64,000 bases of DNA from assembly GCF_902686445.1 (NCBI RefSeq), contig NC_062232.1, positions 70,015,440-70,079,439 of the forward strand. The letters are read 5' to 3'. Source of the stretch: Sciurus carolinensis (Eukaryota; Chordata; Mammalia; Rodentia; Sciuridae). Under the pieces are notes generated by a model. That model did not search any database. It was not told where the DNA came from and worked only from the letters and a program-made list of their open reading frames with translations. Below are positions 34,341 to 46,791 of the stretch, in pieces (within the stretch, counting starts at the first letter, position 1; each line of letters begins with the position of its first letter). The translations under genes and the position numbers were made by a program.

Positions 34341-37300
34341 GGACAATGAGAAATATGGCCATTGTTATTTTAAACACACTTACTTGTTGCCTTAATCCAC
34401 TCTCTCAGTAAGCAATTTGCAATGACTACTTTCAATATTTTCTTCCCTATCTTTCTATCACAATCACTGGCATGCAGATGCATGGCTCTTTACCCCTTGG
34501 ATATCAGGCCCCCAGGCTGGGCCCATTTGTATACCCTGATCACTATGGATGGATCTTAATATTCTACCAATAATCTCTGCCTGATCTCTAAGAGACTTCA
34601 GTCTTTCTCCCAAAATTTCACAGATGCCAAGCTTGCTTGGCCCTCCTAATGGTTCGTGAGTTGATTTATTTAGGAAAACAGGTATATGTTCTTTTCTCTT
34701 TTAACGACCTGTCACATTTCTTTTCTTTCCAGTTTATCTCCTATCACTTTGGTATATCTAAAATTCTCTTTTGGATTGAATTTGCAGCTGGGAATTTTTT
34801 TTACTCAGTACTGAATCCTGGTCTTTAATTGTCCTTACTATTTTTCTTAAACCTTGCTTCTATATGAAAATTATTACATTCAACAAATTCAAATTAACCT
34901 GTTTTGTAAATTCACAAACCAGTTTGAGTATAACCTGCTGAACTTGAGGATATAAAAATTCAGTTACCCAATCAAAGTGTTCAAATTGGTATGCCTCTAG
35001 GCACAGACTAATTGATAGTTTACAGAGAAAGCTAATTGCAACTATGACCAAATTAGCAATTTAGAAACATCCATGGACAGAATATTATACTTCTTTTACA
35101 TATCTGGATCTTTGAGAGGTGAAGAATTACTAGTACTCTGCAGAAAATGTGCTTAGCTACTAATAAAATAAGAAATAAAACTCAGTACCCATAAAAGGGA
35201 GAAATATTAGTTATTGTAGAATCTCAGACACAAAAGAAATTAAGAAATCAAATGTCTAAGTTCCTGAGAGAGTTAATAGCATCAACATATTCCCTAGCAA
35301 CACTAATAGACTATTAAATATAGCCACCATTTGTTTTCAGGGATAAGGTTTATATAATTGCACATGTGATAATAGCAATAATATGATGGCTTTGTTCAGA
35401 AAATTTGTATGTATTTTCTTACTTTGCTTTTTTTCCTCCAGTTTGGTTCTCTCAGCATGATACTGAAGAATTAAATTCAGCCTCCTTTTCTTTCCCATCC
35501 TACAGCAATAGCAATAATAATAGCTGCAGTCCCATATAACTACTAGTATAATTAATGACTTTGAATAAACTGAGGAGGAGACATGCAAAATCTTGGTCCC
35601 TTTGTATTTTCTATATCCATGGTTATAGACTATGAGGCTGGTAAGTATAGGAAAATGTACACTTATTTGGAGCTAGAAACTATGAACATTTGGGCAAGTT
35701 ACCTTGCTTATCTGTGTTTTGGAGTCTTCATTTTAAAAATGTAACAGAAAAAAATTATTATGCACTATATTATACAATTCATTGGCATATTTTGTTTAAA
35801 GTGCTAAACGTTTGTGGGTCAGTTCTTCCACTTGGAACTTAGGTATTATGTGATTTTTAGGCTCTTGTAAAAGAGACTATGCCAGATCACTTTGACTGTA
35901 CTCCCAGAGAGAGGCCAATATGCGTATCACAAGATGCAGAGGCTGCAGAGAATGAATTTAGATATAGTTTACCACAGATATATAAAGAAACCAAAAGCGG
36001 CATGTTAAGAAAATGGAATATGTAATAGTAATAAGGAGTTGAAGAATAGACCAGAAGGGTTCTTGGCTCTTCTAAATTGTTTTCCCACTTTATTGTCAGA
36101 TGTACAAAATTTTCCTATAGTTCCATAAAGATCTCTCTCAAATAATATAAGGTATAGGGAAAAATGATTAATAATCATCGGGAAAGAATTAGCAATTTGG
36201 GAAACTGAGAAGTAGAAACTGCTTTAGAAATTTAGTTGTTTAAGCTGTATGTACTTAGCAGAAGTTAGAGAGAAGGTGACAACATAAGGATGCACATAGT
36301 AGGACTTCAGATATCTTGGGGTTGAGGCTGTGATCTTATTCAAAATTCTTGTATACTTCTGAAGAAAAGAAAACACATACACACTAGCAAGCATTGCTCT
36401 TATTAACTCAGAAATTTTGCAAATATAAACCTACAGAAGGTAAATATTTTTATACCTGTGGTAGTGTATAGCAAGGGAAGAAATTAAGTAATTTAAAACT
36501 GAAATGTATCTGCTACTTATAAATAGCCAATGAAACTCTAATAAGTTCCAATAGAATGATACTGTTCTGTGAGACCCAATGTGAAAATACTCTGCTTTAA
36601 TGCAGTCACAAAATAGATACTGCTGCTTCTGAAGTACATTTTTTACAACCTAATTTACATGTGGGGAATAGTTCAAGTACAAGAGGATTGTTAGTCATTA
36701 CATAACAAAATCAAGTTCTATCTAAGGTCATATATATTGGTGAAATTTAAAGCAGGCCTTCCATCACTTAATAACATTTGTCAAGTTGTGGACCACTTAT
36801 TTTATTATTATAGGAGACTATATATTAAAAACAGGTAGATAATGTTGGGTCCTACATGGAAAAATCTAGTGTATACTTTTAAAAAACAAATGTAAATATG
36901 ACTGAATACCTATGAATACTTGATATTTTATGAATATATGCTTTATAACCCTAAATGGTATGGTGGATTTTTTATTTAATATTTGTCACATGTTTTGAAA
37001 TAAAGCCACAAACACTGATTTCATTTACTCAAGAAATGCCTCTTTTTGGTCATAGCTCATTCAATTTGGCATGACTAACAGGAAAATTCTCAGGTCTTTT
37101 AAAAAAACACAATTTATCACAGAAGAAGAGATATTTGTGGAATAGGGTCTGAGGAGTTTCCAGAAAGGAGAGGTTCTTTGCATACTTGATGAATAAGAAT
37201 TTCAACATGCCTCAAGGGCATGGACAAAGATTTCTTTTTTTGTTTGTTTGTTTGTTTTTGAGAAAGTAGATATATAGTCAAGGGAGAATGTGGGCTGTCT

Positions 37301-37699
37301 TGAGAGTGGGAAGCCTATTTTGGATTGTGGGTCCAATATTTATAGAGGAACTGTAATTAGGGGCCAGATTCGATGTGGACCAAGGGTCACAATGAAAAAT
37401 TTCACACGTTTTCTCTGTACTTCAGTATTTCTCTCATTTTGCGAGGGCACAGGTCAAGGACATGGTGCTCAAGACTTACAACTGTACTTTCTGAATCTTC
37501 ATGGCTAGTGGGTGTTTCCTTTCAGAACCAGTGCATCTTTCTCTTTCTGCTAAATTCCTACTGAAAATTGAGGAACATTTTGGTGGGAAAAGCATAGCTT
37601 TATCAATAGTCAAAATGTTTTCCAAACTGAAGATCATGTCTGAAACACACTGAACATATTTGAAGATACAGTTGCAATAAAAACACACTTTAAAGTTAC
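34341..37699. other. Long AT-rich stretch without genes
   Basis: About 3.4 kb. Open frames are short and without motifs. About 37280-37530 is somewhat more GC-rich but unassigned. A (GTTT)n run is at 37239-37258. Confidence 0.5.
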
Positions 37700-38285
37700 A
37701 TGATGTACTTTAGCTTGAAGTCTACTGTTATGGTTTGGATATGAGGTGTTCCCCAAAACTAACATGTGAGACAGTGTAAGAAGGTTCAGAGGAGATGTGA
37801 TTCAGTGATTTAATCCCCTGATAAGGATTAACTGAGTGGTAACTGAAGTGGTAGGATGTGGTTGGAGGAGATTGGAATTGGGGCGGCATGGCTTTGGGGT
37901 ATATATTTTGTATCTGGAGAGTGGAGACTCTCTCTGCTTCCTGATTGCAATGAGAGTTGTTTCCCTCCGCTACACTCTTTCACTGTGATGTTTTGCCTCA
38001 CCTCAAATACCAAAGAAGAGAGCCAGCATTCTATGGACTAAGACCTCTGAAACCATGAGCCTCCAAATAAACTTTTCCTCCTCTACAATTATTCTGGTCA
38101 GATCTTTTAGTCACAGCAGCAAAAAAGCTAACTTAAAACATCCACTTTATCTGATACAAGAATAGAAATCTGTTTGTTTATGCAGTCCACATGAGTGGTA
38201 TGTTTTTTCCTATCCTTTCACCATCAGTCTGTGGGTGTCTTTGCCTATAAGGTAAGTCTCTGGAAGATAGTATATTGTGGCTAAA
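37700..38285 (-). mobile_element. L1 ORF2 fragment split by a MaLR LTR
   Basis: Reversed L1 endonuclease-region sequence lies on both sides of the LTR: tttagcttgaagtctac before it, and ctttatctgatacaagaata, tgcagtccacatgag and agtctgtgggtgtcttt after it. Without the LTR and one TSD copy the two parts join in register. Confidence 0.8.
37726..38140 (+). mobile_element. MaLR solo LTR (MST-like), near complete
   Basis: 415 bp that start tgttatggtttggatatgag and end gctaacttaaaaca. A TATA-like tatatattttgtatc is at 37900-37915, and the poly-A signal AATAAA is in ccaaataaacttttcctcc near 38065-38085. The flanking 5-mers tctac (37721-37725) and tccac (38141-38145) fit the 5-bp TSD of ERVL-MaLR with one mismatch. 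Confidence 0.92.
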
Positions 38286-38316
38286 AGGCAGAACACAAAA
38301 GGAAGACAAGTGAAAT

Positions 38317-38552
38317 ATTTTATTTATTTATTTATTTATTTATTTGGTACTGGTACTGAGGATTGAACCGAGAGGTGCTTAACCACTGAGCTACATCCCC
38401 AGCCCCTTTTTATGTTCTATTTCGAGAGAGGGTCTCACTGAGTTGCTAAGTGCCTCACTAAGTTGCTGAGGCTGGCTTTGAACTCATGATCTTCCTGCTC
38501 AACCTCCGGAACAGCTGGGATTACAGGAATGCACCACCAGGCCCAGCTAATC
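38317..38552 (-). mobile_element. Composite B1+ID SINE (MEN-like), minus strand
   Basis: The (ATTT)n tail comes first, then reversed ID (aaccactgagctacatcccc) and reversed B1 (gttgctgaggctggctttga, tgggattacaggaatgc). The copies of agtgaaat at 38309-38316 and 38553-38560 are a probable TSD. Confidence 0.92.
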
Positions 38553-38560
38553 AGTGAAAT

Positions 38561-39825
38561 CTTTGAGCAAAAAATTGCTTTTCATTTGATATTGGAATAA
38601 ACAAAAATGGAGATTTGTCTCAGAAAGGTTTTCAGTCTGAAATTTTCTAAAGTATAATTCCTAAGCAGAAAAATGCATTAAATCAAATTAGAGGAACAGA
38701 GAAGCATTAACTTCTAAAAGATTCCATTTATGAAGAATATATGACACTTTCTCTGATCTCATATTTAAGTTTCTAAGAAATTAATTTGACCTCTATTAAT
38801 GTAGCTCCAGTGAGAGTAAAAGAAAGAAAACAGTTTTGTTTTGTTTGAATATGAACAGAAAGTTTTACTAAATTATCCCATTTCAAGAAGCTAGTGTACC
38901 TGTCCTTGTTCTTTATCCACTATACTCCTTAGATTTTTTTTTAATCTTCTCATGTTTATTATGCTGAATTTTGTAGAATTTCTGGACGGCGTTTATGTCC
39001 AATTTGGTTTTTCACCTATAAATGAGAATTTGCACTGGATGATATTTATGGTTTATCTTAAGACTTTAAAAGTTACTAAATTTTTCTGTCAGTAAATTTG
39101 TAAACAAATGCAAAAGAATTAAAATGTTTTTCTAAGTTGTAAAAGCACAGCAGCAAGAAATTTGTAAGAATTGCAATTGTCATTCTAAACAAATGCATGC
39201 TGTGTCTAAAAGCTCAATCTCCTTAAATTAACATCTTTGTAAATAATTATATCAGGTGTACTATGTATCTTTCCAAGGAAATAAAATGATTTTTCTAAAT
39301 AAAAATAAATATGAATTTTAATCACTGACTCAATCTCATAGCCTTGGATTATAAATAAAAGTTTATGTTAACATACCACTTCTTTCCCATATAAAAACCA
39401 TCCAATAAATGTAATGAAAATGCAATTGTAGCTTTATTTTCCTGACAAAAATTACAGGAGAGCTTTGTACTTTCCCCATTAGAAAATTCTGCTAGATTTC
39501 ATTTATAGCTCTTAAGGGACCAGGATTTACTTTTATTATGAGTGAATCAATAGGTTTATCATTTGCCTATACTCCATACAGAATAATTCTCTTGAAAAAT
39601 ACATGTGCACAAAGAATTAATAAAGAAATGGAAGGAAAGTTTTCTATACTTTAGAAATAAAGGATAAAGAGTAGCTTTTCTGAATATTAAATATTTAGGA
39701 AGGATAAAGAATAACTTTTGGCAAATACTAAATATTATGAATATTATATTATAAATAGGGTGTTAAATGTACGAGGGACCTTATACCAATCAGAAATGGA
39801 TTATCTTATTTGGTGTATTATAGGC
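38561..39825. other. AT-rich DNA without recognised features
   Basis: No gene or repeat that I can support. Confidence 0.5.
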
Positions 39826-39827
39826 AG

Positions 39828-39985
39828 TGGTTCTCAGTCTTTAGCATGCCTCAGAAGAACCTGGGCCCCATACTCAGAGTTTCCAGTTGTATGATATTGG
39901 GGTGCAGCTTGAGAATATGAATTCACATCATTTTCCTAGGTGATGCTAAAACTTATTCTAGGAAAAATTTTGATTAGCACTCACG
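39828..39985 (+). mobile_element. MER5-like (hAT-Charlie) DNA transposon remnant
   Basis: The left end is gcagtggttctcagtcttta, the classic Charlie/MER5 terminal repeat, followed by cagaagaacctgggccccat and ttcctaggtgatgctaaaa. The right terminal repeat is eroded. Confidence 0.75.
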
Positions 39986-40716
39986 AAGGACACTATTTTC
40001 CAAATTTAATTACTAAAATTATTTACATCAGAATCATTCACAGGCTTGGAATGGCCCCCACATCCATAAATGACTGGATATCACAGAATTCTGCACTATA
40101 CCACAGAATTGGGGATTTCAAAAACATTCTTGTCATGATTCTGATACTCCATTGATTCAAGAACTTTCCTTTTGACTTCCTTCTGTCTGGTTTTTAGACT
40201 TCCTGCAGATACATATAAAATTGATGTTTCTTCCCACATCTTTTTATTTATTCATCTATAGGGAGCAATAAAGTACACTGAAAATCAGGAAGAATAGAAA
40301 CTTTATCCATCTAAAACCTGTAGGGAGACTATTATAAAATGGTTTCTGGAATCACATGAAAGCAAAGATGCAGTGGGTGGGTTTCTACATAGATTGAAAA
40401 ACAAATGAAGGGTTTTAAATCATGGATCAGATTAATTAAAAAGCAATTGGGTGCTTATTTTCTTTTTAAATGAAAGATAAGAAAGGGTACCATGATGGTA
40501 AATTAAGAAATGTCCTTTGGAGAAGACCAGACACTTTAAAAGCATTACAATATACTAATGATAACAGAACACCAGTGCAGTGATACTATATTATAAATTT
40601 CTTCTCTATATAGACATACCTAGTAAAGCTAGGTATGTCCTGTGTGTGCAGACACATAATTCATCTTTCTCACACCTATATGGAGAGCCTTCCACAAAGA
40701 GTAAAGAAAAGCAATC
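39986..40716. other. AT-rich DNA without recognised features
   Basis: No gene seen. A short palindromic-looking piece (acctagtaaagctaggt) is at 40618-40635. Confidence 0.5.
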
Positions 40717-40722
40717 ATAAGC
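40717..40722. repeat. 6-bp TSD of second ERVK-type LTR, left copy
   Basis: ataagc, repeated at 41173-41178. Confidence 0.85.
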
Positions 40723-41172
40723 TGTCAGGGTCTTAAGCCCCCTTGCTCTTCTCGACCAGCGACAAGGGAAGGGATCACTCCCCAACAAGGTCAGACCGGA
40801 ATAGATAGGGCCGACTGACCGCCTGCTCCCAGCCCTCTGGGTGGAGGACAATCAGACGCGTCAGGGAGACCCCTCACAGCAGGAACTCGTTTATTGAGGA
40901 AATCGCACAGCTTTTATGTAGGGTGGGGGCTAGGCGGGAACCAATCAGCTTAAAGGTCAGCAAGGCAGGGAGGTTCACGCAGGTAAGAGTCCCATAGGAC
41001 TATATGGCAAGCAGGAGCTGATCACGTTCACAGAACTATTGTTAACCAATCCCTGACAGTGGTCTGGTTTATCGTCATGAACCTTTGAAACCACCTTTGA
41101 GCCTTGATTTTGCTCATTCGCCAGGGAGTAAGGAGTCAGCCTGAGTTAGTTAACATGTCATTAGTCCCAACA
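40723..41172 (-). mobile_element. Solo LTR, ERVK (class II / IAP-like) type
   Basis: 450 bp starting TGTCAGGGTC and ending GTCCCAACA on the plus strand (TGTTGGGAC...GACCCTGACA on the minus strand), between 6-bp TSDs. On the minus strand a TATA-like tacataaaag (plus 40911-40920) precedes AATAAA (plus 40890-40895). It is more GC-rich than its surroundings. No internal viral sequence adjoins, so it is a solo LTR. It belongs to a different subfamily from the one at 28282-28740. Confidence 0.9.
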
Positions 41173-41178
41173 ATAAGC
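41173..41178. repeat. 6-bp TSD of second ERVK-type LTR, right copy
   Basis: ataagc, identical to 40717-40722. Confidence 0.85.
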
Positions 41179-41240
41179 CTTTGTGATGAATGTAGTCTTG
41201 TTAAATCATTTTAAAGAATTTTTGGGTTTTCTACTTAAGC

Positions 41241-41343
41241 TTTTTTTTTTTTTTTTTTTTTTTTTTTGGGTGGTTGGGATCGAACCCAGGGCCTTGTGCT
41301 TACAAGGCAAGCACTCTACCTACTGCGCTATCTCCCCAGCCCC
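41241..41343 (-). mobile_element. ID SINE (tRNA-Ala derived), young
   Basis: The T tail comes first, then the reversed tRNA-like body: gggatcgaacccagggcctt (B box), aaggcaagcactctacctac and gcgctatctccccagcccc (A box side). TSD cttaagc at 41234-41240 and 41344-41350. Its central part is identical to that of the copy at 60557, which suggests recent activity. Confidence 0.95.
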
Positions 41344-41599
41344 CTTAAGCTTATTTTAAAGCAGGTTTCTTTGAAAATAAAAAACTTGATGACTTCTAAG
41401 AAGGCAGTTTGAAAAGAGGGGCTGGTTTCTAGATAATTTTCTGCAGTTAACAAAGGTGCTATTATATTTAAATTTCAAGAACCATTTAGAAGAAGAAATA
41501 ACTTAAAAAATGAATAGTAGTAGAAATGTTTACCCTTTAAAAAGAGTTGAGGATGGCTCCCATCAGAATAGGGACACAGTCACAAATAACTTGAACATG

Positions 41600-42310
41600 A
41601 TCTGTTAAAGTAATTTTTTGTAGTTTTGTCTTCTCTGTTTCCATCATTCCATTTCTCTTTTTCTACTACTCCACAACCCAAAATATAACAGAAATTTAGA
41701 GAGGTATTCTTTATCAAAATTCCCTTAGAAAGATGTTTTTCTTATGGTTCTTCCTCCTTTACCAATATTTCCCTAATCTATTTTCCCAATATTTAACATC
41801 CCTTTCTCATAGTATTCTAATTTTTGAAGAAAGTCCTCTGATATGCCTCCCCTCCCCTATTCTCTCCTCAGCTCACAAAGTAACATGCTCATCTAAAAAG
41901 GAAATGCAGATTTGGTCCACAGGATGTTGAAGTTTTCTTTTATTTGATAAGGAGGCAACAGAGACTTGGAGACAGAAACAAGGAGTTGACAATTCTCTTG
42001 TAAGAGGGCAAGTCCCCTGAAGTGAATTACCTGTATTTGGTCCTGCCGCATCCTTTCTTCCCTTCTCATAAAATCTGTCCATGATCTTGAGCCCTCAAAG
42101 ATGAAGATTTGAGACAGAAAGTTCTTTTTGATATGTTCCTCAAAGCTGGCTTTGAATAAAACTTGTCTTGCACTACCAAACTGCCTCTTGAGCTTGAGTG
42201 GAATGCAATGGGAGTGGTGAAGACTTTGTCCAGGTAACAGTTCTGGGTAAATCCAGCCAGGAATGAGTTCTACTTCTGATTCATCTCCACTGAGGTGAGT
42301 GATGTTGGTT
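41600..42310 (+). mobile_element. ERV1-type LTR, 5' copy of a decayed provirus
   Basis: It shares ordered blocks with 53860-54335: ctaatctattttcccaatat, atctaaaaaggaaatgcag, cctgaagtgaattacctgt, and the gagccctcaaagatgaagat area, at roughly 70% identity by eye. A poly-A-type gaataaaacttgtcttgc lies near the end. Boundaries are not resolved. With the other copy it brackets an integrase remnant. Confidence 0.6.
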
Positions 42311-42676
42311 GTCCAGGAGAGAGAGGTTTAACATTCTTGAGTAGCCAAACCTGTAAGTAGAATTTCAGGACAATTCCTATTAGCTGCCTGGAGACATTTT
42401 AAATCCAGGGTACAGAGTTCTCTTGCAGCTAGAGTGTCCACTACCCACTGATTTTTCATTAATAAAAGGAAAATTTTGGGGGGGAACTAATGGGTTCCAT
42501 CCTGGATGCCATGTCAGAGTATACACTGCAAATTTTTATCTCAACTGTTTAGGGCTAAAATAGCCTTTTTAGACTTCACATGGTACATTTTGCAATACCA
42601 GGTAGTATGAAGAAAGAAGCTCTTTCCATGATTTGGGGCTTGACTAAGCCATTTAGACCTTGTTATTTGGGTTGGG

Positions 42677-42694
42677 AGTTATTTTTCCTCTTTC

Positions 42695-42733
<39 letters not shown>
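42677..42733. repeat. Polypyrimidine (CTTTT)n low complexity
   Basis: About 55 bases of C and T only, T-rich. Confidence 0.9.
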
Positions 42734-43734
42734 AAGGTGGGGTAGTGGACAGAATATATGAGTCCATATGGGATATTACTCAGAGGGCCAAAATTTCCAG
42801 CAATTTTGTGTATTTGGAGAACACTTATTTGTTTAGTCAGATTTTTTTTTCTTTTATCTGCTTCATTTCTGGGATGGGCAACTGGCACCCAGCTTCTGAT
42901 ACCATCTAAGGATCCTCTGGGCCACATACTATTGACTAGACAACTGACACTGTGATTCCTTGACTGAAAAGGAATTAGGATATCATTGTAACATGGTCAT
43001 GGCACATATATGTGTTAGATTCTGGTGAGAAATGCCTGCCTTAAATTATAATGCTATTCTAAAATTGGAATCATTTTGTCACATATCAGGTAAATGATGA
43101 AATCCTTCACATACAAAATTTATTCTATTGCATAATGAGGATTCTAAGAAAGAGGGAACTAAGTTGATGGTTCAGAGAAAAGGGAAAAAATTTCTCCTTC
43201 ACACAGACATTAAAATATAAAAGGTAAGAGAAATGAAGATATTGATATTTTCAGTACTCTGAATCAACCCCCAGTCAGTTTAGAGGCCAGAGTACTACCA
43301 GGGAGGAAACAAGTAAACATCTATACCTGTTCCAAATATGCCTTTATGACAGTGCATGCACATGGTCTATTAGGAAGAAAGACTTATTAACTTTGCAAAA
43401 TATGGGTGTCCAATATCCCATGGAAATAAGGACCCTAGTCCAGTTGGTTGCTTTATCAGCCCAGGCATCTATTATAAACTTGAAGGGCACCAAAAGTTTG
43501 ACTTTCAAGTGGCTAAAGACACTCAGAAGACTGACAGAACCACTAAACAATCTGCTAGAGAGAATCATCTTTCATATCTCATTTGGACTTGTCCAAACAC
43601 AATCTGCATTGCACAGAACAGGATGAACAATAGACTCAAAATGTGTCTTCACTGATATAAACCTTCATTATGAAAACTTAGTGACCACAGGATAACAGAA
43701 TGATTTTGCTTCCTGAAAACCTCCTGTAAATGAA

Positions 43735-44145
43735 GCCGGCCAGAAACCCACAACCAGAAGAACCTTATCTTAATTATGCAAATCTCCCACTATATTTGTA
43801 ACATATAAGTACCTCTTTGTCAGAAAGCTTTTTATTAGCAAACTCTTCTGCACAAGGGCTTTATGGGTAGTTTCCACTTTTTTGTAAATACCAGGTTTGC
43901 AGGGGGGAAAAAAAAAAAAAAAAACTTGTGAAATCTCTATCTAGAGAATGGAATAAAAAGTGCTTGTCATTTGAACTTCCTAGCCTCCCCCTCATACACA
44001 CACACCCACTGGATATAAAGTTCAAAGAATTTCTACACTCATGGTCCAGGTGACAATTTTTTTAAGCAAGGCCCCTCTTGACCCTGCAGTCAATAAACCT
44101 GCTTCCTGAAAATTCCTCAGGTGTCCAGCCTCTTCTTTCCCATTT
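43735..44145 (+). mobile_element. Possible LTR (ERV1-like)
   Basis: A TATA-like site near 44013 and AATAAA near 44092 are spaced as in an LTR, followed by a C/T-rich U5-like end (gtgtccagcctcttctttcc). No TSD or partner LTR was found. It could be part of the surrounding provirus. Confidence 0.35.
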
Positions 44146-44329
44146 CATACACAATTTAAAAACACCTAAGGTACACATTTTAACAAGGATGCACTAGCAA
44201 GTTTAACAAGGCCTTTCTTGGAAAGGCCACATCTTCAGAACACTTTCCAAAGGATTACATAAGGATGCGAGTGTTTGCTAAAAATCACCCGAAAATTGAA
44301 AGCAATTCACCTCAAAATTGAATTCAATA

Positions 44330-45110
44330 TAAGGAAGTTTGTCAATTTGAGAACTGGCAAATAGACTTCAGTTGGATGCATAAAATAACATATAATTTTA
44401 TGCTATTAATAATACTTGTGTATACTCTCTCAGGCTATAGAGAGGAATACTCTCTAGTAGGGAGACATACCCTACTAGAACTGATAAGATAACAGAGGTC
44501 ATTTAATTTGTGCTCAAGGAAGCTATTTCTGTATTTGGACTGTGGAGCTCTCTTCAAAATTATTCTAACCCATCATTTGTTTCTGAAGCCACTCAAAATG
44601 AGTAAACGTTCACAAATAACCTGAAAACTGCATTTGTCCATAAGACCACAGTCCACCAGAAAGACAAAAAAAAAAAAAAAAAGAATCATACTTTAAATTA
44701 AAAAAAAAAATGCTGGCTAAACTTTGTCAAGAGATTTATTTAACACAGCATAAAGTTTTGCCTGTAGCTCTGTACCCCAATGTGGGCTTAAAAAATAGGT
44801 ACAGAAATTGAGTCAGATACTAACCACTTTGGTTCTGTTTGCTATCCAAAGATTTGTATATATGACAGATAAGCCATTCCATACCTTCCACCCTGGAAAG
44901 ATAAAGTATTGCTGAAATCCTAGAATACTCTAAAGTCTATCCAGCAGTTGAATAAAAGTGAAAGTCCATTTGACATCTTATTACCAACTCACTCTTTATT
45001 AAAGCTTGCAGGAGTGAAACCTTGAGTTCATCTGTTTAGAATAAAGCAAGCTCTGTTTAAGGAAGACACTTCTGATTTGTCTTTAGATTCCACCTGGGAT
45101 TTCTCACTGA
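44330..45110 (+). pseudogene. ERV1 (gammaretrovirus-like) pol: integrase remnant, broken
   Basis: Integrase joins retroviral DNA to host DNA. The catalytic-core entry WQIDF is readable near 44355, FGLWSSLQ near 44530 and the late KLAGVKP motif near 45005, in the order and spacing of gammaretroviral integrases. Stop codons and frameshifts separate these pieces. In the block that normally reads DNGPAF the catalytic Asp is changed. It cannot act. Its orientation agrees with the two flanking ERV1 LTR copies. Confidence 0.75.
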
Positions 45111-46050
45111 CAGAAGATTTTAAATAATTATTTCAGAGAATAGAATAACCAAGAAAAGTAATTATGCAGCTACTACCACTTTTTGTTGTGTCCCTGCATT
45201 TCATTATTCCACAGGCCTAGCTGAGTAATGCCTTAACTAAAAGAATTTGGCTGTAATTTGTCATCCCAAGCCTCACTTGGTGTATGATCATAAGGATCTT
45301 CTAACATGCTTTTTTCATAGGTTGTTGCAGATATGATCCTGATTAGAAACTGAGAATTGAGTATTGTGGTGAAATCACTCTACACTTCTCTTAAGGAGCC
45401 ATTTTTATTTTTTAAAAATACTTGGAATCATATCCATCTTTGAAGGGATTTTAGAATTAGGGTAAATGTTTCTAGTGATAATATGTCAGGAGATAGATTA
45501 TCTAGAGAAATGGGGACCTCTGAGAATGGGATCACCCACTACCACTGTGACCTGCATGGTAACTGAACAGTTCTCCAAAATGTAGGTTGTGGGCATATTA
45601 GGAAAATAAGAAATTATAAGAAACAAAGACAAAGACTGAGTTGTAGGTGCAAGCAGAACTGGTGAGATCTGATTCAACAATGAGTGAGGCTCCACATGTT
45701 TATTACATAGATTTTAAATATCAAAGGGGTTCACTGTGAAAAATCTTATTGAGGTAACAGGAAGTTTATGTGAGCAAAACAGTTTAGTTGGGGCTTATCA
45801 GTTTATGTCCATCTCTTCTACCTCCAGGCAGCTGGGATTTGAATTTAAGGCTTTTGAACTAGTAAATTCCATGATAAGCATGGAATTCTCCCTATCAACA
45901 GGAGTCACCTGCTAATGGGCTGTTTCTCTCAGCATCCTCTTACCAAGATTCCCAGGAGAGGTGTTCCACTGTTCAGGGTTACCTAGTTCAAAGCAATGAT
46001 TCATTCACAGTTCCCAACACCCCACCCCAGATTGAAACCCTAAGCTAAAT

Positions 46051-46099
<49 letters not shown>

Positions 46100-46390
46100 C
46101 TGACTGGAAAGCCCCACTAATGCTTGGATGCCCATACATTCTGTTGTTGCCTCATGTTTCCTTGATTACCCTGACATTAATCAACCCCAGAGAATTGTTT
46201 TAAACTCAAGCCACTCCTTTGTTTTAAGGAACAAATAGAGAACAAACTCAGATTAGCAAGGACATTAAATCATTCTGTTATAGAGATAAGAAATTAAAAT
46301 TGCAAGCCTTCAAATGACTCAGAAAAAGAGACCAATCAAGAGCGAGAGTCTCCAATAAAATGTTAGTTCCTCATCAAAACAATATTAAAA
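45111..46390 (+). mobile_element. Region after integrase, env side of the provirus, not assignable
   Basis: Where env would be expected I find no recognisable frame. A (TG)n tract of about 40 bp is at 46054-46094. Around 45680-45730 the reversed poly-A and A/T-rich pattern hints at an inserted minus-strand LTR, but without clear ends. Confidence 0.4.
46054..46094. repeat. (TG)n microsatellite
   Basis: About 20 perfect TG units. Confidence 0.95.
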
Positions 46391-46394
46391 GGGG

Positions 46395-46791
46395 GGATCC
46401 AAGATATTAGGTCCAAGGCTTAGCATCTATGCAGTCATTTTAAATTCTTACCATAAGTTGCTTTCCTGCCCTAGAGGTGTACTTACAGAGAAAATGAGAG
46501 TTAAAATATGTAACTTCCCCTTCCCATCTCTCATTAACCACCCCACCAGAACATCCCCTTACTTGTCCCGGCAGCCCACCATAAGTCCTTATGCATGCAG
46601 TTCATACAAGCTCATGCGACCTTATGCAAGCCGTCCAAACTACCCTATAAAATAGCCCAGAGCTAAGTTCTTTCTGCCTTGCTAGCTTTTCCCGAGTGAT
46701 GGCCTTTGTTAGACCCCAACTGGCAAATAAAACTTTCTACATGTGGATCTCCTGGTTTCTGCATTGCTCATCTGCATTGCATTTTCATTTC
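46395..46791 (+). mobile_element. LTR-like sequence directly upstream of an L1
   Basis: ctataaaatagcccagagc (TATA box, 46645-46663) is followed about 80 bp later by aataaaactttctac (poly-A signal at 46726). A U5-like end rich in gcattgcattttcatttca closes it. This is the spacing of a retroviral LTR. Its last bases touch the first bases of the next L1. Upstream edge not resolved. Confidence 0.6.

Larger units (their letters stand above)
42311..44329 (+). mobile_element. Internal part of the ERV1-like provirus, mostly unreadable
   Basis: The sequence between the 5' LTR and the integrase remnant. I cannot assign gag, protease or RT with confidence. A 77-codon open frame is at 43393-43626. A polypyrimidine run is at 42677-42733. 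LTR-like features (TATA-like gatataaag near 44015, poly-A aataaacc near 44093) at about 43735-44145 suggest a second, unrelated LTR inserted here. Confidence 0.4.

Noticed and set aside
40615..40640. Palindrome acctagtaaagctaggt as an operator or hairpin terminator
   Set aside because: Short and isolated in eukaryotic AT-rich DNA; no functional context.
45484..46019. Minus-strand LTR between tgtcagg (45484) and cccaaca (46019)
   Set aside because: The ends look right, but no target-site duplication was found and internal matches are vague. Left inside the provirus region.
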